A stretch of DNA of 64,000 nucleotides, from contig NZ_FWDP01000004.1 of assembly GCF_900169305.1 (NCBI RefSeq), positions 620,001 through 684,000 on the forward strand, given 5' to 3'. The translations under genes were made by a program, and so were the position numbers. The notes under the pieces are model-generated. The model had not been told where the DNA came from, did no database searches, and saw only the letters and a list, made by a program, of their open reading frames with translations. The first letter of the stretch is position 1. Each line of letters begins with the position of its first letter. The DNA comes from Marinilactibacillus piezotolerans (GTDB lineage Bacteria > Bacillota > Bacilli > Lactobacillales > Carnobacteriaceae_A). Below, in pieces: positions 35,913-48,342 of this stretch.

Positions 35913-35944
35913 AAATTGTTACTGTTAAATCAGGCTATATTTTA
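35913..35944 (+). promoter_or_regulatory. RAT-like antiterminator element in the licT leader
   Basis: Contains TTGTTACTG and CAGGCTA in the spacing of the ribonucleic antiterminator bound by LicT/BglG proteins. No hairpin with a T run follows, unlike the other RATs here. Confidence 0.65.
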
Positions 35945-35970
35945 TGTTCAAATCTGTTAGTCGACTAATA

Positions 35971-35988
35971 CGTCTAAAGGGATAGACG
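35971..35988 (+). promoter_or_regulatory. Hairpin enclosing the licT ribosome binding site
   Basis: CGTCTA and TAGACG pair perfectly, with the Shine-Dalgarno bases AAGGGA as the 6-base loop, four bases from the licT ATG. Confidence 0.6.
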
Positions 35989-35991
35989 CAA

Positions 35992-36828
35992 ATGAAAGTA
36001 AATAAAGTAATTAATAATAATATTGTTCAATCTATAAATGAATCAGATGCTGAAGTACTTGTTATGGGAAAAGGAATCGGTTTTAAAAAGAGTGTCGGCG
36101 ATCTTATTGATCAAGAAAAAGTTGAAAAGGTGTACACAATCACTTCCCACTTATCTACCAATAAGCTGGAACAATTATTAGCTAATATCAAATTAGAACA
36201 CTTGCAGGTAGCCAATGAAATCATCAGCTATGCAAAAGTTTCTTTAGGTAAAAAGCTGAGTGAAAATATTTTTTTGACCCTTACGGATCATATTGATTAT
36301 GCTATTGAACGTTTTAACACTGATCTCCCTATTAAGAATGCTCTACTATGGGAAATTAAAAGATTTTACAATCATGAATTTCTAATTGGTAAAGAAGCAC
36401 TGACCATTATACAGCGTAAACTCGGTATTCAATTACCAGAAGACGAAGCTGGATTTATAGCACTTCATATCGTTAATGCAGAACTTGACATGGCAAAGGT
36501 TAGTCAAGTTTCCGAAATGACGCAAATTATTCAAAGAATCATGAACATCATAAAATATCATTACAAGGTGGACATAGATGAATACTCTTTAAATTATGAA
36601 CGATTCATAACACATCTTAAATTTTTTGTACATCGGTTATATAGCGGTGTTGAATTAGAAGCAGATAAAGATACCGGCTTTCTTTTTATGCTGAAAGAAC
36701 GTTATGCAAAAGAATATGGATGTGCATTGAAGATCAGAGATTACATTATTAAAGAGTTTGGTCGTGACCTTAAAGAAGACGAAATGATTTATCTGACCAT
36801 CCACATTCGCAGAATTACAAGTAAATAA
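35992..36828 (+). CDS. licT: BglG/LicT-family transcription antiterminator
   Basis: Binds RAT RNA and allows read-through into beta-glucoside genes when the sugar is present. The RNA-binding CAT domain covers residues 1-55 (VMGKGIGFKKSVGDLID). PRD1 (about 70-170) and PRD2 (about 180-278) carry the regulatory histidines, in LTDHIDYAIERF, ALHIVNAE, THLKFFVHRL and YLTIHIRRI. Full length, 278 residues. RAT-like elements lie before it and directly after its stop codon, where the second overlaps a terminator ahead of the PTS gene. The closest arrangement is bglG-bglF of Escherichia coli. Confidence 0.94.
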   Translation: MKVNKVINNNIVQSINESDAEVLVMGKGIGFKKSVGDLIDQEKVEKVYTITSHLSTNKLEQLLANIKLEHLQVANEIISYAKVSLGKKLSENIFLTLTDHIDYAIERFNTDLPIKNALLWEIKRFYNHEFLIGKEALTIIQRKLGIQLPEDEAGFIALHIVNAELDMAKVSQVSEMTQIIQRIMNIIKYHYKVDIDEYSLNYERFITHLKFFVHRLYSGVELEADKDTGFLFMLKERYAKEYGCALKIRDYIIKEFGRDLKEDEMIYLTIHIRRITSK

Positions 36829-36852
36829 GGATTGTTACTATTCAATTAGGCT

Positions 36853-36858
<6 letters not shown>
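36829..36858 (+). promoter_or_regulatory. RAT element before bglP
   Basis: GGATTGTTACT followed by AGGCTATACCT, an almost canonical LicT target. It starts at the base after the licT stop codon and overlaps the left arm of the terminator at 36853. Confidence 0.88.
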
Positions 36859-38837
<1,979 letters not shown>

Positions 38838-38853
38838 ACGATCACTTCTCTTT

Positions 38854-38888
38854 AACTCCTTTTTCCATTTTTGGGAAGAGGAGTTTTT
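38854..38888 (+). terminator. Terminator after bglP
   Basis: AACTCCT/AGGAGTT with inner TTCC/GGAA pairing, then TTTTT. Confidence 0.85.
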
Positions 38889-39098
38889 GATTAAGCAGTA
38901 TTTTCTGTCTATAATCTAATTAATTTTAATCGAGAGTCCAACATTAATGATCTAAGAGAGAATTTTATTTAGATTATTACAACATATATACGTAGGAGCA
39001 TAATAATTGATTGTAATGCGAATTTTCGTTAAAATATATAATGTTATTTTTATCATGAATTTTTAGACTTTGTGGAAGGAGGTCTTTTTATCAAATTC

Positions 39099-39617
39099 AT
39101 GGACTCGATAAAGAGGTTATGGCAAAAGCAGACCTATCAATCTCAGCAGTTAATCAAGCAATTACCCAAGTTAAAAGACAAAAATAGTCTCCCTATGGAG
39201 ATTGAGTATAAGATCCATCTTAATGCTGAGAAAATAACTTCTGATCAAGAGGTTATAGATAGAATCGCTAACCAGATAATTGAAGAAGATGTTGCGAAAA
39301 GAAAATATGCTGGTAAATCAGACCAAGACCTCAAAACCTATCGTGACAAAATATATAAATATGAAAGTTTTTTAACGCAGGATGTAAAGTTGGTTCCAAA
39401 TGATGTCAATCATTTAGATGTATATGTTAACCAGATCCTTCTTGGCCAATTGCCAGATGAGTACACTGTTGATGTCCTTCACTTTCTACAGTCGACGATT
39501 GTGATGGCATTTGCCTATATCAAAGGCGGACCTTATAAAACGTATGATGCAGCAACGGATTCTGTTGTAAAGAAAAGCGAACCGTTTGACCTTAATCTAT
39601 ACATTCAATTCAGTTAA
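39099..39617 (+). CDS. Hypothetical protein
   Basis: A soluble protein of about 172 residues that I do not recognise. It has a basic N terminus (DSIKRLWQKQTYQSQQ), a helical, charged middle, and a hydrophobic patch LHFLQSTIVMAFAYIKGG before the C terminus; there is no signal peptide. The frame opens at a GTG (39072), but AAGGAGG lies inside that extension. The first ATG after it is at 39099, 16 bases away, which is longer than normal. An ATC codon in between has ideal spacing, so the true start is uncertain. Own terminator. Confidence 0.6.
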   Translation: MDSIKRLWQKQTYQSQQLIKQLPKLKDKNSLPMEIEYKIHLNAEKITSDQEVIDRIANQIIEEDVAKRKYAGKSDQDLKTYRDKIYKYESFLTQDVKLVPNDVNHLDVYVNQILLGQLPDEYTVDVLHFLQSTIVMAFAYIKGGPYKTYDAATDSVVKKSEPFDLNLYIQFS

Positions 39618-39626
39618 AAACGAATA

Positions 39627-39668
39627 AAGAAAGCTGAAACACTTCAATGTGCTTCAGCTTTCTTTTTT
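39627..39668. terminator. Bidirectional terminator
   Basis: AAGAAAGCTGAA and TTCAGCTTTCTT pair around a loop, with a T run on the plus side and an AT-rich tail on the other, between convergent genes. Confidence 0.88.
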
Positions 39669-39670
39669 GT

Positions 39671-40774
39671 CTATTTAATTCTATCTGGCATCATTGCTTG
39701 CATGAACATCCAGACACCGGTATTTAATTTTAGTTCATTTCTTTCTTCTGCAGTAACGGTTGTACGGATCGTATCTTCTCTCCCGCTCAACACTTTGCTG
39801 GTCCAGTGAGGATCAGCAAGCAGCACTCTTCCCATGGCTACCATCTCGCTATTATGAAGAGCTTCTTCTGCATCGGCTCCGTTACGAATATCGCCTACAC
39901 TAATCAGTGGAACTCTTCCGTTGATCTTTTCATGAACTCGTTCTAGAATTGTCTGCTCGTTTTCTTCATCTGTTTGAGCAGATTTTCTGAAGTCCCCTAG
40001 TGAGATATGAAGATAGTCCAACGGTTTTTCCGCTAATTGATCAACCAAGTAAAGCGTATCTTCCATACGAATACCAGGATTTTCGTACTCTTCAGGAGAG
40101 AATCGATAACCGATTATGAACGGTTCAGAAGTGTATTCATTGACCGTCTCAACAATCCCGTTAACCAATTGATCAATGAAAGAGTACCGTTTTTCGAGTG
40201 AGCCGCCCCACTGATCATCTCTGCGATTAGAATGCGGTGAAAAGAATTGTTGGATCAAATATGTGTTTGCACCATGAATCTCGATACCGTCAAACCCAGC
40301 TTTGACCGCTCTTACAGCAGCTGCTTTAAAATCCTCGATCACTTGCAGCACTTCTTCTTCACTTAATGCTCTAGGTTCTTCCGAGTCAGAACGCAAAGCT
40401 TTAACTGCACTGGCAGAAACTGGCTGCTCTCCTCTTAAAATCGAAGAATTCGTCATTCTTCCTCCATGAAAAATCTGCAGGATAGACTTTGTACCGGCTT
40501 TTTTTATAGATGAGGCAAGTTTTGATAATCCTTCAATATGCTTATCATCATAAACACCCAGCTCACCTTCCCAGCCTTTGCCAATTTCCTGTACATTGGT
40601 AGCTGCTGTGATAACAGCACCTACTTCACCGCTTCTTAAAGCATAATAGTCTAACTCATTATCGGTAATGGTTCCATCAAAAAAACTCATCATATTGGTC
40701 ATAGGTGCCATAACTGCTCGGTTTTTAAGCGTAATACCGCTATTTAACTTAATTGGTTCTCCCAAATTCTTCAT
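39671..40774 (-). CDS. NADH-dependent flavin oxidoreductase (Old Yellow Enzyme family)
   Basis: An FMN enzyme of about 367 residues that reduces activated double bonds. TIM-barrel blocks of the family are clear: LKNRAVMAPMTNMM at the start, QIFHGGRMTN (about residue 95), AGFDGIEIHGANTYLIQQFF with the substrate-binding His-Ala-Asn set, HSNRRDDQWGGSLEKR, and the FMN phosphate loop near VSVGDIRNG and VAMGRVLLADP. AGGAGG precedes the ATG at 40774; the frame itself opens 9 codons earlier. Single gene; the substrate cannot be read. Confidence 0.92.
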   Translation of the reverse strand: MKNLGEPIKLNSGITLKNRAVMAPMTNMMSFFDGTITDNELDYYALRSGEVGAVITAATNVQEIGKGWEGELGVYDDKHIEGLSKLASSIKKAGTKSILQIFHGGRMTNSSILRGEQPVSASAVKALRSDSEEPRALSEEEVLQVIEDFKAAAVRAVKAGFDGIEIHGANTYLIQQFFSPHSNRRDDQWGGSLEKRYSFIDQLVNGIVETVNEYTSEPFIIGYRFSPEEYENPGIRMEDTLYLVDQLAEKPLDYLHISLGDFRKSAQTDEENEQTILERVHEKINGRVPLISVGDIRNGADAEEALHNSEMVAMGRVLLADPHWTSKVLSGREDTIRTTVTAEERNELKLNTGVWMFMQAMMPDRIK

Positions 40775-40871
40775 TACTGTCATCCTCCTAAATAAAGTCA
40801 CTTACTAATTGTAACTTTACCTAATGGAAAAGACAACTCATATATTACTGATCAACTTTTAAAACAACAAA

Positions 40872-41336
40872 CTATTTTGAAACAGAAGAATCCTTTCCAT
40901 AAATCTTCTCGACTGTTTTGTCAGGATCAATAACAATATACAACTTTTGCTGGCTGCCGATCATAGAAGTCTGATAAGCATTATCATGACCATCACTATC
41001 TAACGCTTCATAAGGGAAGTAAATTCTATCTTTTTCTGCTGAATTTTTATAGATAATGTCCATTTTTTCAATATCTTTGAACTGAAGAACACGATCAAAC
41101 ATTCCGGTTTCTAGTCCGCCTAAGTTGATATCATTGGAATTTACATGATCTGCTTCGCTGTCGATTTCAATTTTGAAGGATCCACAAGGATGGATTTCTT
41201 GAAAATCGTCCTCCCCAATACGCCCAAAACTAGTGGTTACTTGTTTAATCCATAAATCTCCAATATATTTTCTGTCAATTGTCCATGTTTCTCCATTTCT
41301 AAAAATGAATTTCAATCCGCTCATCACTTTTTTCAT
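40872..41336 (-). CDS. Hypothetical protein
   Basis: An unrecognised soluble protein of 154 residues, rich in beta-strand-like stretches (GLKFIFRNGETWTIDRKYIG, then FKIEIDSEADHV, YIVIDPDKTVEKIYG) and acidic overall. No signal peptide or membrane segment. The ATG at 41336 lies 8 bases after AAGGAG; an ATG three codons earlier abuts it and is unlikely. Single gene with no clear partner. Confidence 0.7.
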   Translation of the reverse strand: MKKVMSGLKFIFRNGETWTIDRKYIGDLWIKQVTTSFGRIGEDDFQEIHPCGSFKIEIDSEADHVNSNDINLGGLETGMFDRVLQFKDIEKMDIIYKNSAEKDRIYFPYEALDSDGHDNAYQTSMIGSQQKLYIVIDPDKTVEKIYGKDSSVSK

Positions 41337-41439
41337 ACTGTCCACTCCTTTTTATTTGTGAATAGTATAACAAATAAATTGATAGATTCAAATAGTTTCA
41401 TACTATATTTTTTGTCTATTTTGTGTATAAATGAACATT

Positions 41440-41477
41440 AAAAAAGAGAGTTAAACCAGTTTATCTGATTTAACTCT
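41440..41477 (-). terminator. Terminator of the SDR gene
   Basis: AGAGTTAAA/TTTAACTCT, followed on the minus strand by CTTTTTT. Confidence 0.85.
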
Positions 41478-41492
41478 ACTATCATCCTTAAA

Positions 41493-42230
41493 TTATCTTC
41501 CGACAGTCCACCCGCCGTCTAGCGTTAGCGAAGCACCTTGCATATAGTTAGAATCCTCAGAAGCTAAAAAGACAGCAGCTGCAGCGATTTCTTCTGGAGT
41601 ACCGGCTCTTTCATCAGGAATATCTTTTAAACGATCTTCTTCAATACCTTCTGTCATTGGAGTTCGAATGAATCCAGGTGCCAGCAGATTCGATTTTATT
41701 CCTTTGTGACCAAAGTCATAAGACAGTTGTTTCGTAAAGCCGAAAATCGCATGCTTTGATGTTACATACGCTGAACCGCCAGGACCAGCCGCAAATGTCG
41801 CTTGAGACCCAACATTTATAATGGTTCCTTTACCTTTTTCTACAAAGATCGGCAGCACTTCTTTAGTCGCAAGATAAGGTCCTTTAACATTGACTTCCAT
41901 CAATTTATCATAGTCAGACTCTTCTGTATCCAATACTGTTTTGTAAGAATCATGGATACCAGCTCCATTATATAAGATATCTATGGTTTCATAGGCATCT
42001 TTTATGGACTTAACTGCATCTTGCAAGTCTTCTTTTTTTGTAGTGTCAACTTTTACATAAATGGCTTCTCCGTTATCTTGCTTTATCTCAGAAGCGATTC
42101 GGTTGCCTTTTTCTTCATTTCGTCCGGCTACTACTACTTTTGCGCCTTCTTTTGCAAATCTCTTTGCAGTAGCTTCACCAATCCCAGAAGTCCCGCCAAT
42201 AATCAAAGCTACTTTATTTTCTAATTTCAT
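41493..42230 (-). CDS. Short-chain dehydrogenase/reductase
   Basis: A classical SDR of 245 residues using NAD(P). The cofactor loop is GGTSGIGEATAKRF at about residue 12, NGAG at 88-91, the catalytic Ser is in NVGSQATFA, and the YVTSK motif holds Tyr and Lys near 155. The C terminus (ASEDSNYMQGASLTLDGGW) is typical for 3-oxoacyl-ACP-reductase-like/glucose-dehydrogenase-like members. AAGGAG precedes the ATG. Single gene; the substrate is unknown. Confidence 0.92.
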   Translation of the reverse strand: MKLENKVALIIGGTSGIGEATAKRFAKEGAKVVVAGRNEEKGNRIASEIKQDNGEAIYVKVDTTKKEDLQDAVKSIKDAYETIDILYNGAGIHDSYKTVLDTEESDYDKLMEVNVKGPYLATKEVLPIFVEKGKGTIINVGSQATFAAGPGGSAYVTSKHAIFGFTKQLSYDFGHKGIKSNLLAPGFIRTPMTEGIEEDRLKDIPDERAGTPEEIAAAAVFLASEDSNYMQGASLTLDGGWTVGR

Positions 42231-42404
42231 TTCGCATTGCTCCTTTAAGTTTTCTAGAATGATTTTTCCAACATCATCTTAACGCTCATCGTTCATTGAA
42301 ATCAAAAGATACAGTTTGAAGCAGTTGTTTTATTTATACATACAGGAATACATAAAAACGACTGCTTAAAAAACACGCTGACGATAAATGTCAGCGTGCT
42401 AAAA

Positions 42405-43253
42405 TTAACGATTCAATTCTGAGTATTTCAACAGTCGGTTGATATGGACTGCTATATAAGTCAGTTCATCTTTCGGTATCGACTGGTGATGCACTTCCTG
42501 CATATATTCCTTAATCTTAAAAGCAATATTCATTGCTTCAGGATACAAGGTTGAGATTTGTTCAAACAATTCATCGTCTTTCTCTTCCATAAGATGACCA
42601 GATAAAAAGCGATCCACAAAGAATTTAACGTGAGTAATAAAACGACTGTAATGAATAGAGTCAGTTTGCAGATTTGTATTCAAATGGTATCGAACGAGAT
42701 TGACGATACCGCCAATCATTTTGGCTTTTTTCATTCCATCTTTGTTGTCATTGGCTGAACCTTGAGCATTGATCAGGTGGAAAGCAATATTTGCTGCTTC
42801 TTCTTCAGGCAGTTCTATATCAAATTCTTTATTCACTAATACTCTAGCGTACTCACCAACTTGGAATTCTTCTGGATAGTAGTTTTTCACTTCCCAGTAT
42901 ACACGATTTGAAATGTTGATCCCTTTTCTGGCTCTTTCCACTGCAAAATGTAAATGATCCATTAAAGTAAAATAAATACTTTGCTGCAGCTCGGTATCTA
43001 GATGCTGTTTGGAATAAAGGATAATCTCTTGAACCATTGACAAGTAAATTTCCGGTATGTTACTCAGCAGCTCCAGTACTTGCTGCATTCGGAGGTCTTC
43101 TGCAGATAAGAATACTTGATCAATTTTCGACTGATCGATTTGTTCACCGGGTTTTGCTCCAAAGCCAATTCCCTTGCCGAACGCAACGATTTCTTTACCT
43201 TCTCTTTCGATTAGTACCACGCTCGTATTTAAGACTTTTTTGATCCGCGCCAC
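42405..43253 (-). CDS. BglG/LicT-family transcription antiterminator (second copy)
   Basis: The 282-residue RNA-binding antiterminator of the second beta-glucoside operon. CAT domain 1-57 (IVAFGKGIGFGAKPGEQID), PRD1 with LMDHLHFAVERA and AFHLINAQ, PRD2 with THVKFFVDRFL and YIAVHINRLL. The start is GTG with AGGAGGGG before it. It is the last gene of the operon, so it raises its own level once read-through at the RAT (46717-46746) begins. It probably also reads the other RATs in the window, whose sequences are similar. Confidence 0.93.
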   Translation of the reverse strand: MARIKKVLNTSVVLIEREGKEIVAFGKGIGFGAKPGEQIDQSKIDQVFLSAEDLRMQQVLELLSNIPEIYLSMVQEIILYSKQHLDTELQQSIYFTLMDHLHFAVERARKGINISNRVYWEVKNYYPEEFQVGEYARVLVNKEFDIELPEEEAANIAFHLINAQGSANDNKDGMKKAKMIGGIVNLVRYHLNTNLQTDSIHYSRFITHVKFFVDRFLSGHLMEEKDDELFEQISTLYPEAMNIAFKIKEYMQEVHHQSIPKDELTYIAVHINRLLKYSELNR

Positions 43254-43297
43254 AGAACCCCTCCTTTTAGACCATTTGAAAAAAAATACTTATTATT

Positions 43298-46605
<3,308 letters not shown>

Positions 46606-46630
46606 TCATTTCATCTCCTTATGATCATAT

Positions 46631-46657
46631 TTTGTTTGCTTGGCCAAAACAAACAAA
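46631..46657. repeat. Inverted repeat between terminator and start of the second IIBCA gene
   Basis: TTTGTTTG and CAAACAAA, 8-bp perfect arms 11 bases apart, with TTGGCCAA in the centre. It lies between the T run of the leader terminator and the ribosome binding site. Confidence 0.4.
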
Positions 46658-46724
46658 AAAGACAGGACACCACACTCAAAAAGATTACAGTTTTCCCGTA
46701 AAATTTAAGAAGTGTAAGGTCCTG
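46651..46724 (-). terminator. RAT-controlled terminator of the second beta-glucoside operon
   Basis: CAGGAC/GTCCTG and ACACT/AGTGT form the stem on the minus strand, followed by a TTTTTT run. The first arm is shared with the RAT. Confidence 0.85.
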
Positions 46725-46746
46725 CCTGCATTACCAGTCACATGCC
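46717..46746 (-). promoter_or_regulatory. RAT element of the second beta-glucoside operon
   Basis: On the minus strand GGCATGTGACTGG is followed by GCAGGCAGGACCT, the LicT/BglG target pattern. It starts about 9 bases after the predicted start point. Confidence 0.8.
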
Positions 46747-46761
46747 TGTTTATTTGATATC

Positions 46762-46790
46762 ACTATATCATCAGTTTTTGGAAACGTCAA
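46762..46790 (-). promoter_or_regulatory. Promoter of the second beta-glucoside operon
   Basis: TTGACG, 17 bases, TATAGT on the minus strand. Confidence 0.85.
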
Positions 46791-46793
46791 CAA
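46778..46793. promoter_or_regulatory. cre site over the -35 box
   Basis: TTGGAAACGTCAACAA matches WTGNNARCGNWWWCAW with one mismatch and covers the -35 box. Confidence 0.8.
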
Positions 46794-46863
46794 TAAATTT
46801 AAATTTATTCTGTTGTGTTCATCAGTATATCTGCTTTTCCGTTTTTTTCAGTCCATTTCTTAT

Positions 46864-47955
46864 TTATGACTTGCTTAGTGTATCAACTGCTAGTATAGCT
46901 TGAGCCACTTGTTCTGCTGTAATTTCCGGATCTAAGTTTTCCATTGTTTCGCCTTCAGCTGTTGCCAATTTTCCAACCTCTTTCAAGTCTTCTAAGGATG
47001 CATTTTCCAAATGAAGATCTTTTAAGGTTGTCGGCATATCGATGGCCTGGTAAAACTCAATATATTTCATGATTTCTGCTTCCGTTTTTCTTTCTAATAC
47101 TAACTGTACGAGCGTTCCGTAGGCGACTTTTTCTCCGTGAGTCAAATTGTGGATATCTCCATGCAAAGCTGTAAAGCCATTATGAATAGCATGCGCACCT
47201 GCGAGCCCGCCATTTTCGAATCCTAAACCAGAAAGCAGCGTATTTGCTTCAACGATTGCTTCGACTTGAGGAGTTACTAAACCTTCATTTGCAGCTTTAT
47301 ATGCAGCTAAACCATATTCGAATAATACGTTCTCTGCCATTTCAGCAATTGCTCTAGCTGCAAATGTCGGTTTTCCGCCAGCCATAGCATTTCCATTTCT
47401 TTTCAACGTTGCATTGACTTCTACTAAAGTTGCCATTGCATCACAGATGCCTGACGCAAATAATCGAATAGGCGCATTCACGACCACTTGTGTATCCACT
47501 AAAACCAGTTCTGGATTTTTATCATAAAATTTGTATCCTTCAAATACACCGTCTTCTGAATAAATCACAGAAAGCGCACTTGTCGGTGCATCCGTAGAAG
47601 CAGTCGTCGGTACAATCACGACAGGAACGGCTAGTTGATCAGAAACCGCTTTGGCAGTATCCAGTGTTTTACCGCCGCCTACGCCGATCACATAATCAGC
47701 ACTCTGTTCTTTCCCTACATTCGTTAAGCGATTGATTTCTTTTGTAGAAGCTTCTCCATTAAAGGCCTCGAAGTAAAAATCGGTCTCGGATTGATCAAAA
47801 CTGCTTTTCAAAGCTTCTTGTGTAATTTCCCATACGACATCGTCAGCGATCAACAACGGTTTTTGCCCTAACGCTTCGACTTCCTTTGCCAAGTCTTGCA
47901 TGACTCCGGCTCCTTGGATATAACGACTGGGTGAACGAAAAACAACTTTTGTCAT
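46864..47955 (-). CDS. gldA: Glycerol dehydrogenase-like iron/zinc-containing dehydrogenase
   Basis: Oxidises glycerol to dihydroxyacetone with NAD; cytoplasmic. About 363 residues. It starts FRSPSRYIQGAGVM as GldA proteins do; the NAD loop is GVGGGKTLDTAK (about residue 95), followed by VPTTASTDAPTSALSVIY. Metal ligands are the Asp of GICDAMATLVE and the His residues of HAIHNGFTAL and HNLTHGEKVAYG. The open frame begins 20 codons upstream, but AAGGGG before the ATG at 47955 and the protein alignment favour the shorter start. No dihydroxyacetone kinase is adjacent. A related diol could also be the substrate. Confidence 0.9.
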   Translation of the reverse strand: MTKVVFRSPSRYIQGAGVMQDLAKEVEALGQKPLLIADDVVWEITQEALKSSFDQSETDFYFEAFNGEASTKEINRLTNVGKEQSADYVIGVGGGKTLDTAKAVSDQLAVPVVIVPTTASTDAPTSALSVIYSEDGVFEGYKFYDKNPELVLVDTQVVVNAPIRLFASGICDAMATLVEVNATLKRNGNAMAGGKPTFAARAIAEMAENVLFEYGLAAYKAANEGLVTPQVEAIVEANTLLSGLGFENGGLAGAHAIHNGFTALHGDIHNLTHGEKVAYGTLVQLVLERKTEAEIMKYIEFYQAIDMPTTLKDLHLENASLEDLKEVGKLATAEGETMENLDPEITAEQVAQAILAVDTLSKS

Positions 47956-48342
47956 GATTGTACCCCTTTCAATTTTTATTTCTAACTTTAGGTTATCAGA
48001 AATTATACTGAACACTATGATTTATATGTGAAAGAGTTAACTATATAAATTTGTAAAACTATACTTTTAAAAACTATAACATATCGGTTTTTATTTGAGA
48101 AAAGATATACCTCTTATTCAAACCTTTTCTATTTAAAATGAACATTTCACACAATTTCCGACCTATTACCTCACCCCTTTTCACTTGTCTTCCATACTGC
48201 TTATTTTTTTGTATGAACTGGGTTTAATATAAATATAGTATACACTTCTTATTATTTAATTGTTCTGTATAACGATTGTTTTACTTAAGGGATTAGATTA
48301 TCATATTGATATAATTACATACTATTTAAAGGAGAACTGATT
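47956..48342. other. Divergent intergenic region
   Basis: An AT-rich region between gldA and the DUF4153 gene. A possible sigma-A promoter for the rightward gene is TTGTTT, 17 bases, TATCAT near 48280-48310. A TATAAT-like box on the minus strand near 48010 may serve gldA. No gene or clear operator is seen. Confidence 0.4.

Noticed and set aside
35963-35978. A 16-base sequence, GACTAATACGTCTAAA, occurs both at 35963 and at 63338, each near a gene edge.
   Set aside because: With 64 kb on two strands about one such match is expected by chance, and flanking bases and context (licT leader versus the 3' side of nanE) have nothing in common.
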